NCBI GenBank assembly: GCA_949358305.1 | Contig: OX442316.1 | Coordinates: 4,650,001 to 4,714,000 of the forward strand | From: Strigamia acuminata | Taxonomy: Eukaryota > Arthropoda > Chilopoda > Geophilomorpha > Linotaeniidae | Reading direction: 5' to 3' | DNA: 64,000 nucleotides | In this document: positions 1 to 13,090 of the stretch, in pieces | How positions within the stretch are numbered: the stretch's first letter is position 1 | How the letters are laid out: each line of letters begins with the position of its first letter | Program-made: the position numbers and the translations under genes | The notes under the pieces: model-generated | What the model was told of the DNA's origin: nothing | The model's database searches: none | What the model saw: the letters and a program-made list of their open reading frames with translations, nothing else

Positions 1-330
1 GTACAGTCGTGTTCAAAAAAACTGGATCCTCACTGTATGCTGGCAACTAAAATTGTGAATAATTTCATGTTTTGCCACTAGGTGAAACACCAGAAATCAA
101 CAGGTAAAAATATAAACCACTAACTGTGAAAGTAAATGTGAAGGCTGTTCATCCACGAACAAAAAACTTCCCTTCAGTGTAGCTATTATAAGTCTATCGA
201 CCAGACGACATAAATATCCATCAAAGTTCAATGAGATCAATCTTGCCTCTTGACTCTGAAAAATGTGGTCAACAATCAGTTAATAAAACTCCTAATACAG
301 TGAGTTCCATACATACAAACTTCAAATTTT
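1..330. repeat. Degraded Tc1/mariner-like MITE remnant
   Basis: The window opens with TACAGTCGTGTTCAAAAAAA, close to the terminal repeat of the intact element at 394-789. Positions 160-260 (AAAAAACTTCCCTTCAGTGT, then a purine-rich stretch) resemble the interior of that element. I see it as an older, rearranged copy of the same family. Its right end is not clear, and no gene is visible here. Confidence 0.45.
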
Positions 331-393
331 GTGGCAGAGTTAGTTACACCAGCTGTTGTTTTTCAAAGTAAGATTAAAATTTTGTTTAATATG

Positions 394-789
394 TACAGTC
401 GTGGACAAAAAAAAAACTTCCCTTCAGTTTGGCTGAATTTTGATTCGCGATTTGTTTTTTCGCGATTTGTTTTTTTCGCGATTACTTTTTTCGCGTGTGT
501 CCACTTGGCGCCAGTTGGAGTTCGCGCCAGTGGGAATTTGCGCTTTTGCGATTCGCGAATCCAAAATTAGCGTTTTCAAATGTCGCTTTTTTTTGGATTC
601 GCGATACCTTTATTCGCGATATATCATGCGCCTCTTTTAAGTTTATCTACCAGGTGGCATAAAAATCCATTGAGATTCAATGACATCAATCTTGACTAGG
701 TCTCTCGTCTTGCCCTAACAACAGTATTAAAAGACAGATAAACTTAAAACAGCTAAACTGAAGGGAAGTTTTTTATGTCCACGACTGTA
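394..789. mobile_element. Tc1/mariner-type MITE, 396 bp
   Basis: Inverted terminal repeats of about 40 bp begin TACAGTCGTGGACA and end in the reverse complement (TGTCCACGACTGTA). The outermost TA on each side fits a TA target duplication. Both ends carry CTTCCCTTCAGTTT next to the terminus. The interior is AT-rich with several TTCGCGA repeats and no transposase. Ends of this type are typical of non-autonomous Tc1/mariner elements. A related 152-bp element lies at 61356-61507. Confidence 0.85.
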
Positions 790-2333
790 CATTTATTAAT
801 TTCTAATAAAAAATAAAAATCTTATCGTTAATTGGGATTAACAATTTTCGCAACTTGTACACCTTTGCTGGACTGGAACAATTTGACTTGCCTATCATGT
901 AGGGGACTTACTGTAACAACATTTATTATTGCCATAAATGTGACCTTTTCTTTAAACCGTGCATTGTTGCCACACAACTAAAACAAAAACGAAAATAGGG
1001 CTAAAAAGTTGAAATCAGTGAAGCAAATAGAAATGAATGGACTTCCGTGGAAGTGAACAAAAGCAGACTGGGAGGTCAGGAAGCATCTAGTAAGAGATGA
1101 ATGGACAAGAGCACTTTGGACTTGATTGCTAAGAAAGGAAACTGACCGCAAAGAACACTCCACATGACCAAAACCCCCATGAAGTTTTGTTAAACTTCCA
1201 ACTAACTTCATAGATGCTAAATGAACCCAGCAAAAATTGCGACTTGCCCAAATAAGTAAACAAAATATCTCATTCTTGGCTTTTATTTGGATTTAATTAA
1301 CACTTTCTAGCTGCCCCTTCCTCCTAATTGAATTGGATATCAGTGTGAGAGAAAATGGCTCACTTTTGGTGCTAAGTAAGTATATATCACACTGTGCTGT
1401 GAGGAAAGATGCCTGCTGGGTCCAAGATAGTTGAGATTGCATCTTGGGTCCTGCTCCAATAAATCATAGCTTAATCAGTGCAATTCAATGTTATATGGCT
1501 CTCTGGTGCCAATTTATGACAATATTGACCACATCTAATTATTTTGTATCTTTTTCATTCAGCTCGGTTTAATTATAGTTGATAAATCAGTTTGTTTTGC
1601 AGTGAAGAATGACTATAGACTGCCTGCTGGGTTGGTGATTTCAATTTAATCCTGCACTTGCTATTCTTATTTTGATCATTTTTTACTTTTTATTCATTTT
1701 TCCACCTAAGCTCAGCTTTAAATGTGTAATTAATTATACATTGTAAAAACAATTTTTTTTACTCATATTCTTGATTAATTATGTTTACCTCACCTTTAAC
1801 ATCACACCTTCTTTATCATTTGTTTATCTAGTGGTTTTCAAACTGTTCCATAAATGTAAAAGGAAAAATCTTGAGTGACATTTCAGAGGTCATTTAATTT
1901 TTGTTTAGAGAAGATAAAAAAAATTATCTCTGCAACTTCCTTTATATCTACATTCACCACAATGCCTAACCAAATGTGCTCTTACGGCTTTGCAAGGTTC
2001 ACTAACAAGTAAAATTAACTCCTCAGTTAAGTAATGTATACAATAGTTTTATTTCAGTAAAGTTTTTTACTGAAATACAAACTGCTTTATTAATTTTATT
2101 TATTAATTTAAGTTTCAATATCGGATACTTATTGGGGCTACCCAGTAGGGCAATGTCGGTATAACCGGCGATTGTATCGATCATAGTCTTGTCTGATTTG
2201 GATACTGTTCATATGACAGGAAAATCCGCCACCGACATCAATTGGGTTTTCTGTAGTTCTCCAAGTTGTCAGTGCGAATGTAAGATTTGAGCCTCAAAAA
2301 ATTCGTCTCACAGATCGCAAAAAGTTAAGGCCC
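790..2333. other. Non-coding AT-rich stretch
   Basis: No supported gene. Open frames are short, lack splice context and have no recognisable protein motif. A short stretch near 2110-2330 with CGGTATAACCGGCG looks like ancient repeat sequence. Confidence 0.5.
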
Positions 2334-2976
<643 letters not shown>

Positions 2977-5042
2977 AGCATTCAGAAAGTCGTGTTTAAG
3001 TGACGTCACGTACAAACACAAAACGAGTTTTGCAAACGTTTTAGAGTTTTTGAATGCAGCTAGTATATTTTTTGTGCGGCCCAAGACTATTCCTCTTTCT
3101 CCAAAGCGGCCCGGGGAAGCCAGGATCTTGGACACCCCAGATCTAGGATGAATAAAAAATAAAATGAAATAAAATAAAATCCTAATATGAACTAGAACTT
3201 GACTCAAATCTTTTTTCCGATTCACTGACAAATTTCACGTCTCGACTCTTAATTATCTTTCTTTCGGTTTTCTTCCCAGCAGCCGATACCGTAATTATCC
3301 AATAACAGCCGATATCAACATTGTCCTCCTAACTTTCTTGAATGCAAGCAGAAATATCAGCACAAGGTGCAGAAAGGCTAAATATATATAGGTCAAACTC
3401 TATGTGAAACCATGGCTTGTCCACATGTAAAACAAACATCTTTCGCATTTTCTTATCTTCCAGTTAATAAGCTTGTTACTTTATAATTCAAATTCATTTC
3501 ACATGTATTTCTGAATATTCACTGTTCCTAGGTAATTTTCTGAAAACTAAAAGACAACAAATGCCCACATTACCTTTGTGATGCGTAAATTTAAGCCTTA
3601 TCTTGTGTCAACACGTTGAAATTTATAATAGAGACATTAGAAGTGCACAATACTCCATTTATATGAAAATATTGATTAATTTACAGCACAAAGTTACACA
3701 TAATTTAAAACATTGTGACCTGAGGTAAGTGAGCAACAAATTAATAAATTTATCAAATTAGTGTGTGCCAGGTCAAAAGTCAAGTCTCATATTTCCTAGC
3801 ATTGTGTCAAAATAATGAACCATTTGTAAATCTTTTCACATGACAAGTCCTAATATAATTTCACAATTCCCTCCACACAAAAAAAAAAAAAAAGTTGCCT
3901 AGAATTTTCTATGCAAATGAAATGTAATTTAATTGTATTCTGCCTTCATTCCACTACATTTTTTCTGATCAACATTTTTCCCAGAGCAGCTGCTGTTGGA
4001 TTTAAAATTACACTTGGCATCTTGTTCTTATGACTCTGAAATTACGACTAAAATTAATTAATATTTGCATGTTAGCCAAGAAAAATTTTCCACAATTCTT
4101 ATTAAATTTGAGGAAAAGAGTTGATTTATTTACATTTATATAGCAAAGCCAAAAAAAACTGATAGAAGGGGAGAGAAAATTACATTTGTGTTGTGAGTGG
4201 CATATGGGGCACAGCCATCTTTATTCATTGACCTAGGGACACTACTAAAGTCAGGCATGATTAATAAAATTGACTACAAGTAGCATTAAAAACCCAAGTG
4301 CAATTACTCATGGGTTTTTACCCCAAATAATTCTTCCTTTGCTAGTTACCAGAGCCTATTCTAACCCCCTTAATTCCCCATCTTGCCACTTGCCTATTTA
4401 CCTTCTCCCTCTCTCCCTCTCTTTGATCAGGATGTGTAGTGTACACCCAATTTTCCTTTCTGGATTTATTTGTTTTGCCACCTGCTGTGAGAGTATCCAA
4501 GATTGGACAAGTAAATATTGACTTACTTGTCTCTTTTCCTTTTCCAGTTCCCCTCTTCCATCTTTTAACCCACTCCTTTATATCCCCCTCCACATTGAAT
4601 CTCATGGGAAAACTAAATTTGCAGCCATTCATTTATTTGAAAAGGTTAATTAAAAAAATTGAAAAGATAGGTGAGAATTGAAGTGGTGAAAGGGAAAAAA
4701 GTTAGAAAATGAATTTTTTTTTAAAATGTAATTGAATAGAATTTTTTTTTTTTTATGTGTGATGATGATTTTTTTTTTTCTGCTTTTATAATTTTAACTT
4801 TCTGCATAAATGGATGGGGATTGAGTTATTAGTGAATGGGTTATAATGAGCATTTGATCAATAAATTGTGGGAAAAGATTAATTCTTTTTTGATTTTTAA
4901 TTCAAGCATGATAATTGCAAAGTGAGGGGAATTGAAAAGTAAAGAGTTTTCTATGAATTTAGGATGAAAACTGACAAAATAATTATATAATAGTGGCAAA
5001 ATCAAACCAAAACGCTAGACGTATTGGGCTTTGTAAAGTTTA
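2977..5042. other. Non-coding; dispersed repeat traces
   Basis: No supported gene. The segment near 3335-3395 (AATGCAAGCAGAAATATCAG) recurs at about 51770-51800, and TTTTAGAGTTTTTGAATGCA at about 3040 recurs near 51847, so a degraded dispersed repeat is present. The rest is AT-rich single-copy-looking sequence. Confidence 0.5.
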
Positions 5043-5848
5043 TACCGTATTTTATCGATTAAGAGCCGCGGCTCTTATTCAAAACTGCTATTTTTGTCCG
5101 CAATTACAATTTCGGTTTTTCGTTTGTTACATTTGTTTAATGCAGTGTTGTATTGAAGATCGAAGATCGAAGATCGAAGATCGCAAACTAGTTCACTTTT
5201 ACATGTGAACGCAAAAAACGAACTTAGTTCACTTTTACATGTGAACGCAAAAAACGAACTTAGTTCACTTTTAAGAGTGAACTTGAACGAAGTTCACGTT
5301 CACCATGTTTGATGATAAAAATGTCACAAAAATGTAACTTTTTGAATTGGTTTTAAATGTTTTGATGACGTTTTCATCATCAAAACATTCAGTTTGATCA
5401 CTTTTTACAACGAAAACGGCAAAATCAGCCGTTTTCGTCATTAAAATCAATGAAAATGACTGCTTTACTAAAAAAAGTGTGTTTTTTTTCCATCTGCAAA
5501 CCACAAAACATAAAAAAACATTTCATTTTTTTTAAAAAAAATTCGAAAAGTGAACTAAACTATTGGTTCAAGTTCGTGAACTTGAACTTAGTTCACTTTG
5601 AAAAAAATTGTAGTGAACGCAAACTTGAACTAGTTCGCGATTTGTTGAACGAGATGCAACACTGGTTTAATGTAACAAACGAAGTCTGAACGTCACAAAC
5701 GAAGCGTACACTCATCATTCTTGAGGTTAAATACAAAAACAATACCGTACTCTTGCAAAAAAAAACGGTATTCTTGGTGTCTCAGCCGCGACTACTATTC
5801 GAGGGCGACTACAATTCGAGAGCGACTCTTAATCGGTAAAATACGATA
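5043..5848. mobile_element. TA-flanked MITE (TACCGTATTTTA family), interrupted
   Basis: It begins TACCGTATTTTATCGATTAA and ends in the imperfect complement TTAATCGGTAAAATACGATA. A hAT-type element with its own 8-bp duplication is nested inside (5143-5664), so the host element is about 276 bp without it. A compact relative of the same family lies at 60310-60450. Non-autonomous; no transposase. Confidence 0.75.
5143..5664. mobile_element. hAT-type MITE, 8-bp TSD GTTTAATG
   Basis: The ends are CAGTGTTGTAT and ATGCAACACTG, inverted. GTTTAATG stands immediately outside on both sides (5135-5142 and 5665-5672), the 8-bp target duplication expected for hAT elements. The interior contains repeated GTGAAC/GTTCAC motifs, a GAAGATC minisatellite at the left end and no transposase. 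A second copy lacking the left part lies at about 59760-60165. Confidence 0.92.
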
Positions 5849-7870
5849 CTCGTGTATTTCAAAGTTTATATTTTTTAAACCAGTCTCACCCATACGGCTC
5901 ACAAATATATTTTATAATACACCGTACTGCCTCAAATAAACGACGAAGGGTTTAAAATTTTATGAATGCGCCTACTCTTAGTAACAATGGAAGTAAAAAA
6001 AAGTCACAAATTTCTAAACTTCCAATTTGTCATTAAATCGGCTTAAAATTAACATCACCAGCCCCTCAGTCACGAATGGAATTTATTTCTCAATTTAAGA
6101 CCATGCCACCAAACCTCCCACCAGCAATATTCCTTAAATGTGCGGTAATTTTAAACCTACAATTAAAACCAGCTTGCCAAACACAATTTTTAGAAAGAAA
6201 AAAAAAATCTGAAATTCTCACGCTTCAAATATACCATCACCCAACCAAACAACAATTAAGATGGCTCCAACTAACATGCTAATTGCTAAACTTTGCATTA
6301 ATTTATTTATCTCTCCTTCCAATCACTAATTACAAGACAATATGAACAAGCATGGCAATTAAAACCATATCAGCTAAAAAGTTCAACAACAATCACAAAG
6401 CAATCCAACAATAACGATTAAACAGAAAATTCCAACAATTAAATCCAACAATTGAATCCAACAAACAAATCCAACAATTGAATCCAACAAACAAATCCAA
6501 CAATTAAATCCAACAAACAAATCCAACAATCAAGACCAATAAACAAATCCAATTAACAAATTCAACAATTAAACTCCAGTAATTAAATCCAATAGAGTAA
6601 TATTTAATCGTTTCTAATTGTTTGATGCTAATTCAATTTGTGACCGCTTGAATAATCTCGATAATCAAATAATCTTCGCCGTTTCTTGGAAACTCCGCCA
6701 TTATTCCCGCAAAAGTGTCAATTCCACTCGCGTCAGATTGTTTCGGTGGCACATCATGCCCAATCTTTCCTTTAATTTATCTGCAACATTAAACTGAAAT
6801 GCACTTTTCAGGTCATTACACTGTTTTTCTTTCCTGCAAAGCTCCGCCTTCGTGTACGCTTCACTGCATAAATTCAAGTGAAACATCGGACGGCGAATGT
6901 TTAGCATTGTGATCTCATCAAGAACGGGTACACAATGTATAAACAAATTAGCATTCAAAGTAGATCATTAAAAAATAAAAAAAATCCGTACCCTCTTAAT
7001 TTATCGTCTCCGTAAAAGCACAATTCAATTTGTACCATTAAACAACCGGAAATTTCTCCATCTTTTCCTCCATTTTTTATTTTCTTCACTTTCTAAGTCA
7101 GATCACCACAGTCTGATCGGTTTTACCAACATGAAAGGAATTACAAACAGTCCTTTGATGTCATGTCTGCTACAATATATTTTTATTCACATCCCAACTC
7201 CGCCTTTTCATCCTCTCCTAAGTGGAAAGTTTCTATTTTTTTCTCCCTCCCTTTAATAACTTTATTAAAAAAGAATTTTTTTTCCAAAAATGCTTCTGAT
7301 TAATGAAGTTTATTATAATAAGGTCTAATCTATTCCTAAGACCTTTTTTTGGAATATGGAGAGGGAAAAAATTGAAAAGAAACTAGGGAAAGGGGCTTCG
7401 AAGCGTGTAATTATGCCTTGGTATTAAAGGCTATATCTATTAGTTTGACTTTGATGAATGCTGAAGTGACCTTTCATGAAAATTGTTTTTATTTTTTGGA
7501 AAAAAAATGTTGATTATACATTAAAAAGTAATTTTTTATCCATCGAGTCGTAACACTCGAAATTTATTTACAAAAAAACCTGCCCCCGATTATGGAGATT
7601 GTAATTGATTGGTTTGTAACATGTATTTTGATTATTTATGGAAATGAGTGAAAGCAGCTAAAAACTGACTTTGGCCTATTGCTGTAAGATATGGGGAATA
7701 AAAACAAATAAATAAATAAATAATCGAGTTGATTAATTGTCGAGAGAGGATGATGTTGAGACTTGAGTGTAAACATATTTTATTCACTAAAATATTATAA
7801 AATTAATTACCAAGATTTCAAGAATAACAAAATGGCTGTCAATCTACTTCAACCCCTACAACAAGCAAGT
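5849..7870. other. Non-coding; ATCCAACAA minisatellite
   Basis: No supported gene. Positions 6425-6590 hold a degenerate repeat of AATCCAACAA(T/C). An 85-codon minus-strand frame at 6701-6958 has no recognisable motif and no clear splice context. Confidence 0.5.
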
Positions 7871-7875
7871 AAAGC

Positions 7876-8056
7876 CTCGTTATAACGATTCGCAAGAGAC
7901 CCGAAAAATCGGTTCATTATACCAAAGGTTTGTTATATAAAAAATTTTTAACTTTGTTCTATGGCCAACCAACCAACCAATCAAATCATTCGTTATAACG
8001 AGATATTCGTAAAATCGCGGTTCGTTATAACGATATTCAAACTGTAGTATATTCAA
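7876..8056. mobile_element. Mariner-like MITE relative (CCTCGTTATAACGA family)
   Basis: CCTCGTTATAACGATTCG at the left and GGTTCGTTATAACGATAT at the right share the motif of the better-preserved element at 50585-50767, including an internal segment about a 'tggccaaccaacc' stretch. The terminal CAGTCGA part is lost here, so this is a truncated copy. Confidence 0.6.
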
Positions 8057-8079
8057 ACTGTAGTATAAAAACTGCTGTT

Positions 8080-8335
8080 TTACCGTTAAAACGAATATTT
8101 TAACGTTAAAACGAATATTTTAACGTTAAAACGAATATTTTAACGTTAAAACGAATATTTTAACGTTAAAACGAATATTTTAACGTTAAAACGAATATTT
8201 TAACGTTAAAACGAATATTTTAACGTTAAAACGAATATTTTAACGTTAAAACGAATATTTTAACGTTAAAACGAATATTTTAACGTTAAAACGAATATTT
8301 TAACGTTAAAACGAATATTTTAACATGAATACTAA
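8080..8335. repeat. 20-bp minisatellite, about 12 copies
   Basis: The unit AAAACGAATATTTTAACGTT repeats head to tail with almost no variation. Each unit contains the palindrome AACGTT. The right end decays into variants at 8330-8370. Low variation suggests recent expansion. Confidence 0.95.
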
Positions 8336-8639
8336 CGTTTTCACCCGTAAAACAGAAATTTTAACATGAAAACAAACATTTTACCCATATTCGTCTTGAT
8401 TGTTGGTGTGACCGACTATTGCACATGCGCCGATCGCGAAAGTAACAAGTGAAAGGAGGAAAAGTGACCCAAACGCTACCTTTGGCTAAAGTAACTTTGG
8501 CCACTTTCCTTTCGGAAATAATGACAATTTTGACGCCACTTCCGGTGGCGAAAGTAACAAAAGAAAAAATTCTTCTTTCCTTTCGCAAATTGAACGCACC
8601 TATTATTTTCGTTTACACTTGGTTCCATTTTTAATAAAA

Positions 8640-10837
8640 CCATGAGATATCAAAATCAGTTCATTTTCACTTATCAGGAAAACTTGATAGATGTAGACTT
8701 GGTAAATGAAATGACTAACCCTCCCAAACCCCATCAAAATATCTACAAAATTTATAGATTGAGAAACTTCTACATCAAAATTTTGAGTGTTATAACCCCA
8801 CACCAATTTTGGAACAAGAAGCTGACAAATTTGACACCCATTCCGACGTTTTCAAACCCAAAAAAAATATTTTCGAAGCAGCCATCTTAACACGACAGAC
8901 ACAAGTGCGACAGGAAAACAAGCGCAACAATTTAGGCTTAAACTAAACCGAAATTATTTCCACACAACAAAGGTTGTCACGCCCCAAATCAATCAAAAAT
9001 GTCGCGTTTATTTCATGTCTCGCTTACGACTCTCGAGCCAGTTCCGAGCCCCCGTTTCCACTTACATTTTCATGTGGATATAAACACTTGAAAAACAATA
9101 ACTTTGCTGGAAAATCGACCTTCATTCTCTTTCCCATCCCTCTTTCGAAGGATTATGCTTTAATCCCAAAAAAATAAAATAAAATTGCGGTTTTGTACCA
9201 ATAACATCTGTCATTTCACGTGACACAAATGGAAGTTAAGTAAGGAAAATATTGAAAAAAAAAAGGAAAAAGAAAAAAAGGACTAATGGACCGATAATTA
9301 CACATTTCTTCGTTGTTGGGGCTTTTGACAATAGCGTGCGTAACGAGAAACATGACAGATGTAAACGGAAATACCGCTGCAAAACTTTTTAATGCTTCAT
9401 TTCAAGCACGTAATACTTTTTTACCATAAACAAAAGTACTTTTTCCACCTTTGCAAGACCCGTGTGACATAATCGTCTCAAACAACTGAAGTATTTTCTC
9501 CCACTTCACATTTTAACCTTTGAATTACTCTTTTAATTAAAGAAACTCCTTTTTCTCCCGCTACCTGTGCAAGGTCAGGTTGAAAGACTGTGCAAAAATG
9601 CTAAAATTTAATTAAAATCATTTGAGTAACATTTTTTTTAACAATAAAATTTTGGAATTCATTTTATTTTAAACTTCAAAAAAAAAGTGAAACGTTTTCA
9701 CACAGTACTTTTAATCCGTGTATCCGAGTGGCAAAATTAGTTGCCTTTTTAAAGGAGTTGCGACGTGAAAAATACAACAGGACTTTATATGATGTATTTT
9801 TATACGTAGTTATCAAATTTTCGGTCAAAAATTTGATAACTACAACAATTACGTTGATTTTAAGGGATTGCCCTTTGCGCTTCACTCCCTTGCTTCAAAA
9901 TCAGGGAAACAACAAAATTCTGCCGATGACGTCATTTAAGGTGTATCCACCAATGACAGTGTTTGGAATGACATCAGTACGACGTCACACAGAAATAAAA
10001 ACACACAATTGTTGAAAAAATGTACATAAAACCTAATGCTAAGACCGTATTTTTTTCGATTCTAAGACACCATTGATTGTAAGACGCACAGACGCAGACT
10101 AATTTCTCCGAAGGGTTCGACAATCAGAATCTGCGTCTCAGAGATACGAATCTCTTATATATTTTTTTGGATTTGATGTGGGATTCGGTTGAAATTCGGA
10201 AAGATTAAGATCAGGGGTCGGTAAGTTATTTTAAGTGGGGTCCAGATACTATTGAAAATTTTTATCGAGGTCCAGAAAAAAAACACTAAGACTCAAGGAT
10301 TCAGGGATTCAGATTCGAAAAGATTCGGAAGCCCATGTCAGAGATTCGATTGAATGTCGGACCCCTCGAATTTCTGTAGTACCACCAACAGAAAACGCAA
10401 TTTAAGAGTGCGTCTTAAGGCTAGTTTACAATGCTGCAAATTGTTGTTCACAATCACGCGAAGCGCTGAAAATCGGTTGCGCGCAATATAAAATGATTTG
10501 CTTTTTTTTTAATTTTTATTTTGGAAATTTCGTTTCGCTCGTCTCATTCGGACATTAAAAACTTTCTAATTTATGTAATCTCTTTACACGTAGTAATCAC
10601 TTATAATATACATCAAAATCGATCCTTACTTGATCATCCATCGCCTCCTGTCATGCGTGAAATGATATCAGAAATCTCTACTGACCATGCACGCACATGT
10701 CTTGCGAAATGTCAGTTTTCTATTTCCGGTTGTCTTTTTTTCCTACTTGTAGTTAACGTCTGACACTGCTATGATAACCCTAAACCAAAAAAAAATAAAA
10801 ATAAAAAATATATATATTATATATCAAGTTTTGTATA
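8640..10837. other. Non-coding; hairpins only
   Basis: No supported gene. A hairpin at about 9806-9842 has arms TAGTTATCAAATTTT and AAATTTGATAACTA. The segment 10040-10420 has scattered short inverted motifs (AAGACGC/GCGTCTT) like an eroded element. Open frames lack supporting features. Confidence 0.5.
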
Positions 10838-12123
10838 TCAATTTGGTGTTTCAGTTTCAATGAGTTGGGCTTGATGAGTGTCTAAATAGTGCTCGGGAGC
10901 GCGTTTATTGATTAGTTTGGCGGCGATCTTGATAAAAATGTCAGGTTTTGAATTATGAAGTAAGCTTTTGACCCATGAGCTTTCGATGCAAGAGTTTTGT
11001 TTGGAATACAAAATTGTATTGAGCTTGTACGTATTCATTTCGAACCTGTGATCGATCACAGGAATGGCGCTTTGACAAATGCGAAAAATTTGTCAAAATT
11101 ATTAGAAAGGTGACAAAAGGGCACGAATTAACATCTAACATTTCTAATTTTTCATCTTTTAAATCAGTTTTAAAAAAATTTTGACAAAAAAATGATCTTT
11201 ATATTTCGACGGATATCGCGGCCATCGATGCCGAGTTGGACGCATTTGCCGCGGCCAAGACGAGGGCGAATCTCCGTGCAATGCGTCCAGACATCATTTT
11301 TCAAAATAAACACGTCAAATTAGATTTTTATGAAAAAATAACCGGGTTTAGAGTTTAATAAAAATTGCTATCGCCTTCAATTTTCGGTAATACAATTCAT
11401 GGCTTTTTTTGATCAATGTTTTCGTATGGAATTTTAGGCTTACCTCAATTCATCCGCCTCCTGGGGTGGGAAATGTAAGACGAGAAAATCCCCGTACAGA
11501 GATCAATGATTCCTTGTTATGCAACCAATTTTTTGCTTCATTTTGTCGTAAATTAATGGTTTCTTTGAGTAATATCTGTTTACAAAATGATGGAATAAAC
11601 TTTTTGTAAAATTTGCATTGTTTTAATTAAACCTAAAAAAAAGTGTAATTAGTTGTTGCAATTCCTCACGAGCAAATGAAAAAGAAAGAGAAAAATCTTA
11701 GTGAAATCTGTTGCTGCCTAAGAATAATTAGGTTTTTTTCAATGTCCATGTTCCAGCTGGCATTCATTGCCAAACCCACCAACAAAACACATACAAATCT
11801 TGATACAATTTGTTAAGAACAAATCAATTCACCAGATGGATGGAGAAAATAAATGTCAACAAATTTCACTCGGGGAAATTGGAATTATTACAGTTTGGGT
11901 GATTTTACTGCGAAAAAAACAACAAAAGAATTAAATTAATACAAAATGGACGAAAAAAAATCAAGAAGAGTTAAAAATTTAATTGCAAACGTCGTTGTAT
12001 CAATTAACACATTAATTACAACCTTATGTGCTTACAAATATGTCAGAATCTGTAATAATAATTTCATAATTAACAATATTAATAGATAAAAATCACTCAC
12101 GATGTCTCGTATTGAACGGCCAT
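10838..12123 (-). CDS. Possible two-exon small protein, 76 aa, unassigned
   Basis: Read on the minus strand. A start at 12123 in good context (AAAATGG) opens a 23-nt exon (12123-12101) ending at a strong donor, TC|GTGAGT. A compatible acceptor (ATCACAG) precedes an open exon at 11045-10838. The phases match (2 nt plus 1), the total is 231 nt and the stop is at 10838-10840. The start lies beside a CpG-containing GC-rich patch (12125-12165) in otherwise AT-rich DNA, which would suit a promoter. The predicted protein has no recognised domain; it is hydrophilic, with an IFIKIAAKLINKR segment. I infer this model only from splice signals and frame; it may be one piece of a larger gene or spurious. 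Confidence 0.3.
11190..11609 (+). pseudogene. Unassigned coding-like fragment
   Basis: Positions 11210-11285 read on the plus strand as GC-rich, alanine/charge-rich helix (AAIDAELDAFAAAKTR), unlike the surrounding AT-rich DNA. They continue to KLDFYEKITG. A GG|GTTTAG donor at about 11342 and a TTTTAG acceptor at 11438 would join in frame to an open stretch ending at 11607-11609. Upstream, a TGA is in frame and I see neither a start codon nor an acceptor between it and the coding-like part. It may therefore be a broken gene copy or an incompletely modelled exon. The helix followed by a short conserved-looking block recalls kinetochore coiled-coil proteins, but this is not secure. Confidence 0.25.
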
Positions 12124-13090
12124 TTTTCATCGCGCGGGCCCGGTCGGTCGGGCCTATTTATGGAAGCGGTTCCTTATCACCGTTTCCTTTGTTTATTAAT
12201 ATTTTGGTCGGATCCGATAGTTGACGCTAATTATACAATCATAATTATATTCAACAAAGAACTTTTCTCATATATTTTGCTTACTCACCGTTATGTCGCT
12301 GGGTTTTCTTGGTTTTCTTTCCTGACCGTGGTCAATGTTCCATGCTTAGATCGGTCGTTACCGACATCCGGTATCTTTTCACGTTGCTTAGCAACTCGAC
12401 GGAAGACATCCGGTTTCTTTTTCTGACTTTTTATTTCCATATATATCTTGGCTCGAGTTAAATTCTCGAAATTTTCTCTTGTTTTCCAATGCAAACTTCT
12501 CCACTTATGAATTTAAGATTAAACACTAAACTTAAACGTTGTTTTATAAGAAATAAAAATACAAATGATTGTTGTGTGTAGTTTGGATTAAAAATGTTTT
12601 ATTTTATGACCAAACTACGGTAGCCCATTGGGCCCAGTTGATATTTTGTGTTGATGATCTAATTACTAAATCAATCTTGTGTTAAAAACATTGCTTTTCC
12701 ACCTGTAATTGAATTAATAATCTGTTTTTGAAAGTAGTGTCTGAGTGCCTTTCTTTTACACTCACATGTCATTAAGCTCAGGGTTTAAAGAGATTACCAG
12801 TGACAACCCACTTGGGTCTCGCTTGCTGGTTAATTAGTTTTCGCTCAAACTGATTCAACATTGACAATACAAGCAATATGTATCGTCAAACACCCAAAAC
12901 CTGTTGCAAAACCGTACAAATCACTTCGATTCAACTCATTTCCTTAAATTTTCTTTAGAAAAACACAAATTCAAACGAAAATAAAGAACATGAAAATTTA
13001 TTTTCAACATTTCAACATTACACAACCTTTTAAAATTTGAAAAATTTGAAGATTTCGACTAAAAATCAAATAAAGCATAACGAAAAACAC

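Noticed and set aside
6701-6958. 85-codon minus-strand ORF
   Set aside because: No recognisable motif and no convincing splice context; could be chance.
9728-10015. 95-codon plus-strand ORF
   Set aside because: It runs through a hairpin and has no family features.
12112-12426. 104-codon plus-strand ORF over the CpG patch
   Set aside because: Low-complexity, no motif, and it overlaps the putative promoter and first exon on the other strand.
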